A stretch of 24,628 bases of DNA from Tannerellaceae bacterium (GTDB lineage: Bacteria; Bacteroidota; Bacteroidia; Bacteroidales; Tannerellaceae): NCBI GenBank assembly GCA_031280645.1, contig JAITGL010000014.1, positions 1-24,628 on the forward strand, read 5' to 3'. The position numbers and the translations under genes are program-made. The notes under the pieces are model-generated. The model was given only the letters and a program-made list of their open reading frames with translations. It was not told where the DNA came from and did not search any database. Of the stretch, positions 17,567 to 24,495 are shown piece by piece. Each line of letters opens with the position of its first letter. The stretch's first letter is position 1.

Positions 17567-17665
17567 TTCTTATTCCTTTATATATATACACGATTAAAGT
17601 TGGAGATATACTTACGCCTGGCGAGAACTTTTGCCGGATACGGTTGCAGCATCGGCATAATGCTG

Positions 17666-18220
17666 CTAATAATCGCCTGCGGACGGACCGTAATTAGCGG
17701 CAAGCGTTTGTCGTATTTGCTTGAGCGCCTTATAAAGCTGCGCCTCTACGGTTCTTTTGGAAATGTTGAGCCGGCAGGCGATCTCGGCGGCTTTACATTC
17801 TTCTATATAAGCCATGATGAATATTTGCCGGCATTTTTCGGGCAGCTTATCTATTTCCTTGTAAACGGCTTGCAGCCTTATATCGTCTTGCCACAGCCGG
17901 CTTGAGGATTCGGCGTAATACAGTTCTCCGATTTTCAGTTTGACTTGTGCGTTATTAGCAACCGATGTTTTCATTTCCTCGTGCTTGAGATGGTCGATAC
18001 AAGCGTATCTGATGGCATGGTAGAGGTAGGTTTTGATTCCGTCGGCCCAATAAAGTATCGTACGTTTGTTCCATATTTTGATGAATACGTCGTGTACAAA
18101 GTCTTCAGCCACTCCTTTGTTTACAAATCGTGCGGCGTACGCAATCAGCTCCGGAGCATATTTTTTATACAACTCCCTGAAATTTCCTAATAGCTCATGG
18201 TCATTAAGCGGCTCGTTCAT
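17666..18220 (-). CDS. ECF RNA polymerase sigma factor (sigma-70 family)
   Basis: This is a 184-residue ECF sigma factor. Region 2 spans about 21-83, with FVHDVFIKIW (41-50) and LYHAIRYACIDHLK. Region 4 spans about 113-170, with LPEKCRQIFIMAYIEE and the helix-turn-helix AAEIACRLNISKRTVEAQL (144-162). It is the first gene of the PUL and should drive transcription of the SusC-led operon once FecR lets it go. A TAnnTTTG box lies 26 bp upstream of the start codon, so the regulatory gene appears to have a housekeeping-type promoter. Its target promoter was not identified; the 99-bp gap before FecR or the region ahead of this gene are the only candidates here. Confidence 0.95.
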   Translation of the reverse strand: MNEPLNDHELLGNFRELYKKYAPELIAYAARFVNKGVAEDFVHDVFIKIWNKRTILYWADGIKTYLYHAIRYACIDHLKHEEMKTSVANNAQVKLKIGELYYAESSSRLWQDDIRLQAVYKEIDKLPEKCRQIFIMAYIEECKAAEIACRLNISKRTVEAQLYKALKQIRQTLAANYGPSAGDY

Positions 18221-18245
18221 GTTCGATTAAGGTATCTGCTTTCTA

Positions 18246-18253
18246 CAAATATA
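18246..18253 (-). promoter_or_regulatory. Candidate -7 box for the ECF sigma gene
   Basis: On the - strand TATATTTG matches the Bacteroidetes -7 consensus TAnnTTTG, 25 bp from the start codon at 18220. No TTG was found at the expected -33 distance. Confidence 0.5.
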
Positions 18254-18309
18254 AACGATTGGGAGCGCGTATATACTTACTTGGCCCATTGTAAGTGAAA
18301 CTAAACAAG

Positions 18310-18338
18310 AAGAGGCCCCCAAATCATGAGGGCCTCTT
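18310..18338 (-). terminator. Intrinsic terminator after the protease-lipoprotein operon
   Basis: AAGAGGCCC (18310-18318) and GGGCCTCTT (18330-18338) form a perfect 9-bp stem with an 11-base loop. On the - strand the stem is followed by CTTGTTTAGTTT. It lies 30 bp after the stop codon of the lipoprotein gene and separates this operon from the PUL. Confidence 0.8.
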
Positions 18339-18367
18339 GATGTTTTTATACGTATGCGCCGTAAGAG

Positions 18368-19027
18368 TTACTTGATAATTTGAAACTCAGTATCCTTAAG
18401 AACTTTCGAACCATCCGGATAGTATCCTAACGCTTCGACTTCTTCCTCACTGTGCGGCCGCCACTCCGATGATAGAACAAGCTTGCCGTTGTACCATATA
18501 TTATGCCAGTTACAATAATAATAGTTGAAATAGGTTCTTGTAAGCTCAACCTGAGCAAGCACTGTATCTACCGTGTTGTCGGGAAAACGCAGGAAGCTCG
18601 TTCTGAATTCCGACGAATCATACAAATTAACATGGATGGCCAACCAAAACTTCTCTTCTATTATTGAACGCGTACTGAAGTTAATGTTGCATGTCTCAAG
18701 ATGACCTCTCGGAATATAATCTTTGTCGTATTTGAAAGACTTAATATCTTCTCTACCGGTAGTCGGCGAAACGTAAGGATAAGTTACATGTATATCCTCC
18801 CTCGACCAGTTCTTCCCCTGCGGATCAAAAACGCTAACATTATTTGAATCCGTAATTAGGATCTCAATACCAAATCTATCCGGAATTAGCCCAAGTTTCA
18901 TTGTATCATATACTGAGATCGTATCTTTTGCATTTGTGCCTCCCATGTTGTCGGAGTCGTTTGCCGTGTATGAATCGCATGATGCGAGGCTGGCTATGAT
19001 TAAGATGAAATAAATTAAATGTTTCAT
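18368..19027 (-). CDS. Lipoprotein of unknown family downstream of C10 protease
   Basis: This 219-residue lipoprotein has a signal peptide ending in LASC (C17). The start at 19027 (MKHLIYFILIIASLASC) was chosen because it begins the signal peptide and lies 7 bp after the protease stop codon. The frame stays open upstream but would overlap the protease gene. The mature protein is rich in beta-forming and aromatic residues (FNYYYCNWHNIWYNGKL) with no family recognised. In several Bacteroidetes, C10 protease genes are paired with small inhibitor genes. By analogy this could be an inhibitor, chaperone or partner for the protease. That is inference from the two-gene operon only. Its base composition is lower in GC than the PUL. 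Confidence 0.8.
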   Translation of the reverse strand: MKHLIYFILIIASLASCDSYTANDSDNMGGTNAKDTISVYDTMKLGLIPDRFGIEILITDSNNVSVFDPQGKNWSREDIHVTYPYVSPTTGREDIKSFKYDKDYIPRGHLETCNINFSTRSIIEEKFWLAIHVNLYDSSEFRTSFLRFPDNTVDTVLAQVELTRTYFNYYYCNWHNIWYNGKLVLSSEWRPHSEEEVEALGYYPDGSKVLKDTEFQIIK

Positions 19028-19034
19028 GATCTTG

Positions 19035-20210
19035 TTATTTAGAAAGTAGATATATTGAAACACTGTTATTGAAAGAATATCCATGCGCGCCAAAGTATGT
19101 TTCACTACAATATGTTGGCGGCATTGAACCAATACCCCATCCCCAATCCATATGCAGGTATTTATTCCACAATGTAGTTGTAATAGTATTACCATTGCAT
19201 GTGCCGTCATATACAAGCTCAAGACCATCGCAAACCCACATGTGGCCGCCGGTAGGACCAAATCCGCCCATAAGAACAGGTTTGTTGTTTATGATGAATG
19301 AATAAACAGAGCTATAATTATATCCTGATACCGGGCAGCTTGAGTATCCATAGTTATTTATTAAAACGCCGGCTACAACAGATCCCAAAGTCACAGACTC
19401 GCTGCAGCTATAAGTCGTTCCCAATTGCGTCCCCAAATTTTTTAGCAACGTTTGCAGCGCAGACGATCCGGAACCCATAGAAGCCCAACTTAAATTGGTC
19501 GGTTTCTGATAATGTTTCATAACCTTAGCGCAGGCTAAAGGAACACAACCAACAGGCGGTCTAAAATTACTATAAGAAGAACACCCCCTATAAGGCAACG
19601 CATCATTAAACCCAACCCCCTGATGCCACGATGCCGTAGTCAATAACGGCCCATACAACTCCGTATGATAATTAGGATAATACGCCCCATTAGGCGAACA
19701 AGACGTCGGCGGAGGCATAACCATCAAAGCGTTACCTGCCGCGGCAAACGCCCCCCACCTCGCAGCCAGCGCCGGGCTCTGAACCGCATTTTGAGCCCGC
19801 TTGGAGGCGATATCCAGGCTCACGTTGTTCATCCACAGCTGAAACCCGTAAGGAATCTCGCCGTCGAAGTCGAAGCTGCCTTCGTACGAATATGCAAGCA
19901 GCGGCTCAAGCCTTGTGTCGGCCGAGATTATTGCATATCCGCCGCCCGCATAGTTAACAATGTGCATATCCGGAGTTCCTTCGCCGATCGACCCGGCTTG
20001 AGCAACAGTGCGGGAACCCGCCCGCGTTGCAATTTCTTCGCCGGGCAACCCTGCGCTCGCGGCATACTCTACGGCCTCGTCCAGAGTAAATACATACTCG
20101 CCGGACTGCAAATCCGAAGCGATGTCGCTTCGCGGAAGCGGCTCGCCGTCGTTACATCCCGTTAATATGAACAGGAATACGACTGTTGAAAGATAAAGAA
20201 TTTGTTTCAT
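19035..20210 (-). CDS. C10-family cysteine protease (streptopain-like) lipoprotein
   Basis: This 391-residue protein has a lipobox ILTGC (C19), so it is exported and lipid-anchored. Residues about 38-150 form a pro-domain of the kind that inhibits C10 zymogens (FTLDEAVEYAASAG; GGYAIISADTRLEPLLAYS). The catalytic domain runs from about 185 to the end. The nucleophile is C222 in PPVGCVPLACAKVM, and the histidine is H323 in GGHMWVCDGL. The glycine/tryptophan segment HMDWGWG (353-359) also fits the family. Both catalytic residues are present, so it should be active after maturation. Relatives include streptopain, interpain and the Bacteroides fragilis Bfp proteases. The gene is followed after 7 bp by an unknown lipoprotein gene. 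The catalytic half is lower in GC than the pro-domain half. Confidence 0.92.
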   Translation of the reverse strand: MKQILYLSTVVFLFILTGCNDGEPLPRSDIASDLQSGEYVFTLDEAVEYAASAGLPGEEIATRAGSRTVAQAGSIGEGTPDMHIVNYAGGGYAIISADTRLEPLLAYSYEGSFDFDGEIPYGFQLWMNNVSLDIASKRAQNAVQSPALAARWGAFAAAGNALMVMPPPTSCSPNGAYYPNYHTELYGPLLTTASWHQGVGFNDALPYRGCSSYSNFRPPVGCVPLACAKVMKHYQKPTNLSWASMGSGSSALQTLLKNLGTQLGTTYSCSESVTLGSVVAGVLINNYGYSSCPVSGYNYSSVYSFIINNKPVLMGGFGPTGGHMWVCDGLELVYDGTCNGNTITTTLWNKYLHMDWGWGIGSMPPTYCSETYFGAHGYSFNNSVSIYLLSK

Positions 20211-20234
20211 GATTATATATATTTAATATTTCCT

Positions 20235-20242
20235 CAAAAATA
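20235..20242 (-). promoter_or_regulatory. Candidate -7 box for the C10 protease operon
   Basis: On the - strand TATTTTTG matches TAnnTTTG, 24 bp upstream of the protease start codon at 20210. No clear -33 TTG was found. Confidence 0.5.
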
Positions 20243-20388
20243 CTCTCTTTTATTTTAATATCATTTATATAATGAGCAATAATGTTCGCATTTTCAATTA
20301 TCAATACAATTATATGCCGGCAATTCCATCATTTCATAAGAATACTGTTAAAAAGAAGCCGGGGGGCGCCGGGCAAGGCAATGTGAAA

Positions 20389-20764
20389 CGACAAAAGTTC
20401 CCCGGAATTTTCGGGAAGGAATTGTCATCTGACAAAAGCGTCCCGGAAATTTTGGGAAGGAATTGTCATCCGACAAAAGCTCCCCGGAATTTTCGGGAAG
20501 GAATTGTCATCCGACAAAAGCTCCCCGGAATTTTCGGGAAGGAATTGTCACCTGACAAAAGTCTCCCGGAAATTTTGGGAAGGAATTGTCATCCGACAAA
20601 AGCGTCCCGGAAATTTCGGGAAGGAATTGTCATCTGACAAAAGCGTCCCGGAAATTTTGGGAAGGAATTGTCATCTGACAAAAGCTCCCCGGAAATTTTG
20701 GGAAGGAATTGTCATCTGACAAAAGCTCCCCGGAAATTTCGGGAAGGAATTGTCATCCGACAAC
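20389..20764. repeat. 41-bp tandem array, nine full units plus a partial unit
   Basis: YGACAAAAG recurs at 20389, 20430, 20471 and every 41 bp to 20758 (the last copy is cut short), without any slip. Each unit joins two dyads. The first is TGTCA-TC-YGACA, five-base inverted arms around two bases. The second is CCCGGAAATTTCGGG or close variants (CCGGAATTTTCGGG, CCCGGAAATTTTGGG), with imperfect symmetry. Units differ by a few substitutions. Because 41 is not divisible by 3, coding would shift frame each unit. The apparent open frame from 20272 is a by-product. The array lies about 150 bp upstream of the protease promoter on one side and about 150 bp upstream of the DUF6261 gene promoter on the other. 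Confidence 0.96.
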
Positions 20765-20915
20765 ACCTTGGCGGCAGCGACATCCCGGCAATGAATATTC
20801 ATTTTTACCAGACAGGCTTTTGATGGCTCAAGACGTAACGACAGACAACTCATCGTAATTTTATTTTGTTGAAAACTTTTTGAATCATTTGCAAGCAACA
20901 TGAAAAAAATAATTT
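20765..20915. other. Intergenic stretch between 41-bp array and DUF6261 gene
   Basis: No gene was seen here. The stretch becomes AT-rich toward 20880-20950, as expected for a promoter region. Confidence 0.6.
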
Positions 20916-20923
20916 TAGATTTG
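20916..20923 (+). promoter_or_regulatory. Candidate -7 box for the DUF6261-like gene
   Basis: TAGATTTG matches TAnnTTTG and lies 31 bp upstream of the ATG at 20955. A TTTG at 20888-20891 could be the -33 element, but the 24-base gap is longer than the usual 19-21. Confidence 0.5.
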
Positions 20924-20954
20924 CATCAATTTAATATAAACACATAATGAAGAT

Positions 20955-21839
20955 ATGAAGAAACTAATTACCATTTATTTCAAACATTTACTGTCGAGGC
21001 TCCACAACGGCGAGCACTGCGATTTTTTTGCCTACAAAATTATCTTGCTGTTAACAGCCGCAGTAGCAAGAGTTCCCCAGTTAAGCGCGGTATTTTTAGC
21101 CCTTCAAGCGGCTTTCCAGCGTGAAGACGAGCTTTACAAAAAGAGCGAGGCTGCATATTCCACCCCTGCGATTGCACGGCATGTCGAAATGCTGCGCGCC
21201 TATTTCGGCCACTTTAAAAACAGCGTTGAGGTATTGCGATTTTCGCTTGATCCCAGCGAATTGCAGGCGATAGACCGGCTTCGTTTTTTGATCAATACGT
21301 ATGTCGACATCCTTTCGGCCAATTATTCCGACTTAAGCGCATTAGCAGGTAATTTCCTTAAGGATTGCGATAATGCTACGAACAAACCCTCCGTTGAATT
21401 GCTTGAGCTTCAGTCGCAGGTTACTCGCCTTAAAAACACTCACACCTCGTTTCTAACTCTTTACAACGCACGCTTTCTTGACAAGGAACAGCTTGCCGAG
21501 CTCGGTAAGCTTAGATATATCAGGGTGGAGGTTGACATCGCGTTTGAGGTCTTGATAGACGGCGTTAACGTTGCCTGGACAACAAATGAGATCGGAGCAA
21601 AAGATCCCGACGTTCGCGAGGCCCTTCTCGAATGTAAAGAGGTGATTAACGGAGCCATCCACCAAACCCAGCTCAACCTTGCCCACCGCGGCGTTCACCA
21701 CGTTGTAAGCCCGTCCGGCCCGCAAAATCCCGACATCAACCTGCCCGATGCGCCCGACACTCCGCCGCAAACTCCCGACGCTACGCCGCCGACTATTGAT
21801 CCCGACGAATTGAACCCGCCGGCGGTAGGCGAACGTTGA
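20955..21839 (+). CDS. DUF6261-like protein with proline-rich tail
   Basis: This is a 294-residue, mostly helical protein. The N-terminal stretch LSRLHNGEHCDFF and the following helices with ALQAAFQREDELYKKSEAA resemble the DUF6261 family, which is common and often multicopy in Bacteroidales. No signal peptide is evident, although one hydrophobic stretch (IILLLTAAVARV) is present near residues 29-40. Residues about 252-294 form a Pro/Asp-rich tail (PDAPDTPPQTPDATPP) that looks like a flexible extension. The function of the family is unknown. It lies downstream of the 41-bp array and 70 bp upstream of a small lipoprotein gene, possibly one transcript. Confidence in the gene is high; confidence in the family name is moderate. 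Confidence 0.75.
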   Translation: MKKLITIYFKHLLSRLHNGEHCDFFAYKIILLLTAAVARVPQLSAVFLALQAAFQREDELYKKSEAAYSTPAIARHVEMLRAYFGHFKNSVEVLRFSLDPSELQAIDRLRFLINTYVDILSANYSDLSALAGNFLKDCDNATNKPSVELLELQSQVTRLKNTHTSFLTLYNARFLDKEQLAELGKLRYIRVEVDIAFEVLIDGVNVAWTTNEIGAKDPDVREALLECKEVINGAIHQTQLNLAHRGVHHVVSPSGPQNPDINLPDAPDTPPQTPDATPPTIDPDELNPPAVGER

Positions 21840-21909
21840 TCCCGGAGTGGAATTTTATCCCTGATAATCGAATTCGTTATTAATACTTTAAGCTTTATTT
21901 TTCACAAAC

Positions 21910-22302
21910 ATGAAACAGAAATTCTTTTCACTTTTGATGGCGATAGCTTTTGTATTACCCTTTACGGCTTGCGAGGAAGAGAAAGAAAGCGACATGTCGC
22001 TGCTTACTTCGGGAACCTGGAACCTCACTTTTGTTGAATCGGGCGGCGTAAGGCAAACCGCGGCTCAGGCGCAGATGCAAGTGTCGCTCTCGTTTACCGC
22101 CGCCGGAACATGGGCCGGCAGCGTCTCGTCGGGCGGCGTTCCGGAACTCCAGAGCGGAACCTATACCTTGACCGGGAGGAACCTGGCCGTAAACGACGGC
22201 GGCGATATTGAAACCTGGAAAATAACCTTGCTCACTAAACAATCGCTCACCGTCGAGTTCGTAATCGAGGACGTTCTAACCCGCTACGAATTTGCCAAGT
22301 GA
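21910..22302 (+). CDS. Small lipocalin-like lipoprotein
   Basis: This 130-residue lipoprotein has the lipobox FTAC (C21) followed by an acidic EEEKES stretch, which in Bacteroidetes often favours surface export. The mature part (SGTWNLTFVESGGVRQ; LSFTAAGTWAGSVSSGG; LQSGTYTLTGRNLAV; TLLTKQSLTVEF) has the alternating strands and opening G-x-W of a lipocalin-like barrel. Such domains bind small hydrophobic ligands or proteins, and some Bacteroidetes C10 inhibitors are small beta-barrels of similar size. No ligand can be named. It starts 70 bp after the DUF6261-like gene, with no clear promoter, and is followed by a terminator. Confidence 0.8.
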   Translation: MKQKFFSLLMAIAFVLPFTACEEEKESDMSLLTSGTWNLTFVESGGVRQTAAQAQMQVSLSFTAAGTWAGSVSSGGVPELQSGTYTLTGRNLAVNDGGDIETWKITLLTKQSLTVEFVIEDVLTRYEFAK

Positions 22303-22337
22303 ATTTAGAACTATAACCTGGAATAGTTTTATGCCCG

Positions 22338-22372
22338 CCGCCGGACTTCCTTTCGAGGTTCGGCGGTTTTTT
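22338..22372 (+). terminator. Intrinsic terminator after lipocalin-like gene
   Basis: CCGCCGGAC (22338-22346) pairs with GTTCGGCGG (22358-22366) with one G-U pair. Six Ts follow at 22367-22372. It lies 36 bp after the stop codon. Confidence 0.85.
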
Positions 22373-22431
22373 CATTCTCCATTCGCCGCCCCCCGCAGCC
22401 CTTTGCCGCATCTCCCCTACCCTTTTTTTAT

Positions 22432-22439
22432 TATCTTCG
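22432..22439 (+). promoter_or_regulatory. Weak candidate -7 box for HEAT-repeat gene
   Basis: TATCTTCG differs by one base from TAnnTTTG and lies 36 bp upstream of the ATG at 22476, just beyond a terminator. The gene needs its own promoter, and this is the best match seen. Confidence 0.3.
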
Positions 22440-22475
22440 CGCAAAACTTTTACAAGCGTTTAATCTTAAAATATT

Positions 22476-24392
22476 ATGCCTGTTATTAACAACAAATGGG
22501 ATTCGGATCCCGACGCCGAGGCCCTCGAATCAGTTAGATATATCAACGATGGCGAGCAGCTTGCAAGCATCGCCGCCAACGCCCCGAGCAAGGCGGCAAG
22601 GATAAAAGCGATAACGAAACTCACGCCCGCCAACCATCAGCCGCTCTTGGTCAACATTGTGAAAGATGAGAAAGACAGCGACGTTCGCAAAGCCGCCGTA
22701 CGCCAGCTCATCGCCGCCGACAATCAGCCGCTTTTACTTGAGCTTGCGCGTAACGACCCCTACGGCGTGATCCGCAAAATGGCCCTCGACAGGCTTAGCG
22801 CCCCGGCTTTTCTTACCGACTTGGCCCTGCGCGCCCCTGCCGGGAAGATCCGCATGGCTGCCCTCTACAAAATTATCGCCTCCAGCGAATCGCTGCTCGT
22901 TGGGATTGCAAATACCGACCGGCCGGCCGACGGCTGGCAGTCGTTTACAAACAGTCTCGGCCGGCTGGCATACGACGACAATCTGTACAAAAAGGTTCGG
23001 ATGATGGTGGTTAAGAGGCTTCGCGATCGGGAATCTTTGGTTAAGATACTCCTGTACTCCGACGATTTGCCGTTCAGGATGGCGGCAATAAGGAAGCTTG
23101 TTGCCAAGGATAATCAGCCGCTACTGGCGCAGCTTGCGAAAGAAGACGGGGACTCGCTTATCCGCAAAGCGGCGTTAGGCAGGCTTGTCGCCGGCGATCA
23201 TCAGCCGCTGTTGGCCTGGATTGCAAGAAACGACAATTGGTCTTCGCTTCGCAAGGCGGCGATAGAGAGGCTTGTGGCCGACGATCATCAGCCGCTGTTG
23301 GCCGAGATCGCCATAACGGATAAATCGAGCTCTGTGTCTTGGGCGGCAATGAGTAAGCTTAATGCCGAAAACCGGCTGTCGATCCCGGCCGAGATTATGA
23401 AATCCGATCTTTACTTAAAGGTTGGCGGCGGGATAGTAGAGTGTCTTACCGATCAGGCATGCCTGGTATACCTGTTGCGCCGCTCGCAGGATGAAGAAGT
23501 TCGCAAGGCGGCGATAGAGAGGCTTGTCGCCGCCGATCACCAGCCGCAGTTGGCTGAGCTTGCCCTGGCCGACGGCAACTCCAATATTCGCTACTCGGCG
23601 ATAACAAAGCTTATTTCCGCCAACCATCAGCCTCTATTGGCCGAGCTTGCCGAAACCGACGCCGACCGCTATTGTCGCGCAGCTGCAATAGACAGGCTTA
23701 ACGCGGCCGATCACCAGCCGCTCTTGGCCAGGATCGCCCAAACCGATAAATATTGCGGGAAGGATGCGATAAAACATCTCAATGCCGCCGATCACCAGCC
23801 TCTGCTGGCGGATATTGCGCAAACTTCGACAGACATATCTACGCGCCGGGCGGCTATCAAGCGGCTTATCCCAGAATATCATCAACCGTTGCTGGTTGAG
23901 ATCGCGGCAAATAATAAGATCTATTCCGACGTTCGCGAAGCGGCGATAGCCAAGCTTATCGCCGCCGACAATCAGCCTTTGCTGGTTGAGATTGCCGTAA
24001 ATAGCTCCAACTACCGCGACGTTCGGATAGCGGCAATCAACAAGCTTTCCGATCAAACGCGCCTGCTCGAAATATTCCAACGCGATACAAACAACGATGT
24101 TCGCGCGGCGGCCGTCGGGAATCTTATTGCGGAAGATAATCAGCCGTTGCTGGCTGAGGTTGCGGCAAAGGATAAGGATAGCTATGTTCGCAAAGCTGCT
24201 ATCGAGCGGCTTATCCCCGAATATCATCAGCCCCTCTTGGCCGCGCTTGCCAAAGCGAATGAAGAAAGCAACGTTTGGCAGACGGCAATAGAGAAACTCT
24301 ACGACCGGGCATGCCTGGCCGACGTGGCTCTGCATGCCGTGAACTGTTATGCAAATATCGCGGCGAGGAATAAGCTTGCAGGTATTGAGTAA
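22476..24392 (+). CDS. HEAT-like repeat protein, about 20 units of 29 residues
   Basis: This 638-residue protein has no signal peptide and is probably cytoplasmic. After a short N-terminal lead (1-25) it is almost wholly made of helical repeats of about 29 residues. The consensus is roughly VRKAAIERLVAAD followed by HQPLLAEIA. Thirteen units carry the exact QPLL or QPQL core. About seven more are diverged (for example ACLVYLLRR, TRLLEIFQRD), and one unit lacks two residues. The pattern fits HEAT/PBS-lyase-like alpha-solenoids, which serve as protein or nucleic-acid binding scaffolds. No catalytic domain is attached. The near-identity of neighbouring units points to recent internal duplication. 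It is transcribed alone after a terminator. No partner can be named. Confidence 0.88.
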   Translation: MPVINNKWDSDPDAEALESVRYINDGEQLASIAANAPSKAARIKAITKLTPANHQPLLVNIVKDEKDSDVRKAAVRQLIAADNQPLLLELARNDPYGVIRKMALDRLSAPAFLTDLALRAPAGKIRMAALYKIIASSESLLVGIANTDRPADGWQSFTNSLGRLAYDDNLYKKVRMMVVKRLRDRESLVKILLYSDDLPFRMAAIRKLVAKDNQPLLAQLAKEDGDSLIRKAALGRLVAGDHQPLLAWIARNDNWSSLRKAAIERLVADDHQPLLAEIAITDKSSSVSWAAMSKLNAENRLSIPAEIMKSDLYLKVGGGIVECLTDQACLVYLLRRSQDEEVRKAAIERLVAADHQPQLAELALADGNSNIRYSAITKLISANHQPLLAELAETDADRYCRAAAIDRLNAADHQPLLARIAQTDKYCGKDAIKHLNAADHQPLLADIAQTSTDISTRRAAIKRLIPEYHQPLLVEIAANNKIYSDVREAAIAKLIAADNQPLLVEIAVNSSNYRDVRIAAINKLSDQTRLLEIFQRDTNNDVRAAAVGNLIAEDNQPLLAEVAAKDKDSYVRKAAIERLIPEYHQPLLAALAKANEESNVWQTAIEKLYDRACLADVALHAVNCYANIAARNKLAGIE

Positions 24393-24459
24393 TCAGCGGC
24401 TTCCGTAGGAAGGATATTTGGCTTTTAGCGGCTGTGATTGATACTCCTTAGTAATAAAA

Positions 24460-24495
24460 AAACAGGCGCCTGCTTGTTTAAGTAGACGCCTGTTT
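24460..24495 (-). terminator. Terminator-like hairpin near window end, oriented for leftward transcription
   Basis: A 16-bp stem, 24460-24475 against 24480-24495, has one mismatch and one G-U pair with a GTTT loop. On the - strand it is followed by a run of seven Ts (24454-24462 region). It therefore best fits the end of a leftward gene lying beyond the window. It could also stop the HEAT-repeat transcript, since it lies 68 bp after that stop codon. Confidence 0.7.

Noticed and set aside
19028..19261. 78-residue N-terminal extension of the lipoprotein after the protease
   Set aside because: It overlaps the C10 catalytic domain. The lipoprotein signal begins at 19027.
20272..20719. Open frames through the 41-bp array as genes
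   Set aside because: They consist of the repeat read in successive frames, lack a recognisable domain, and the frame survives only because the repeat has few stop codons.
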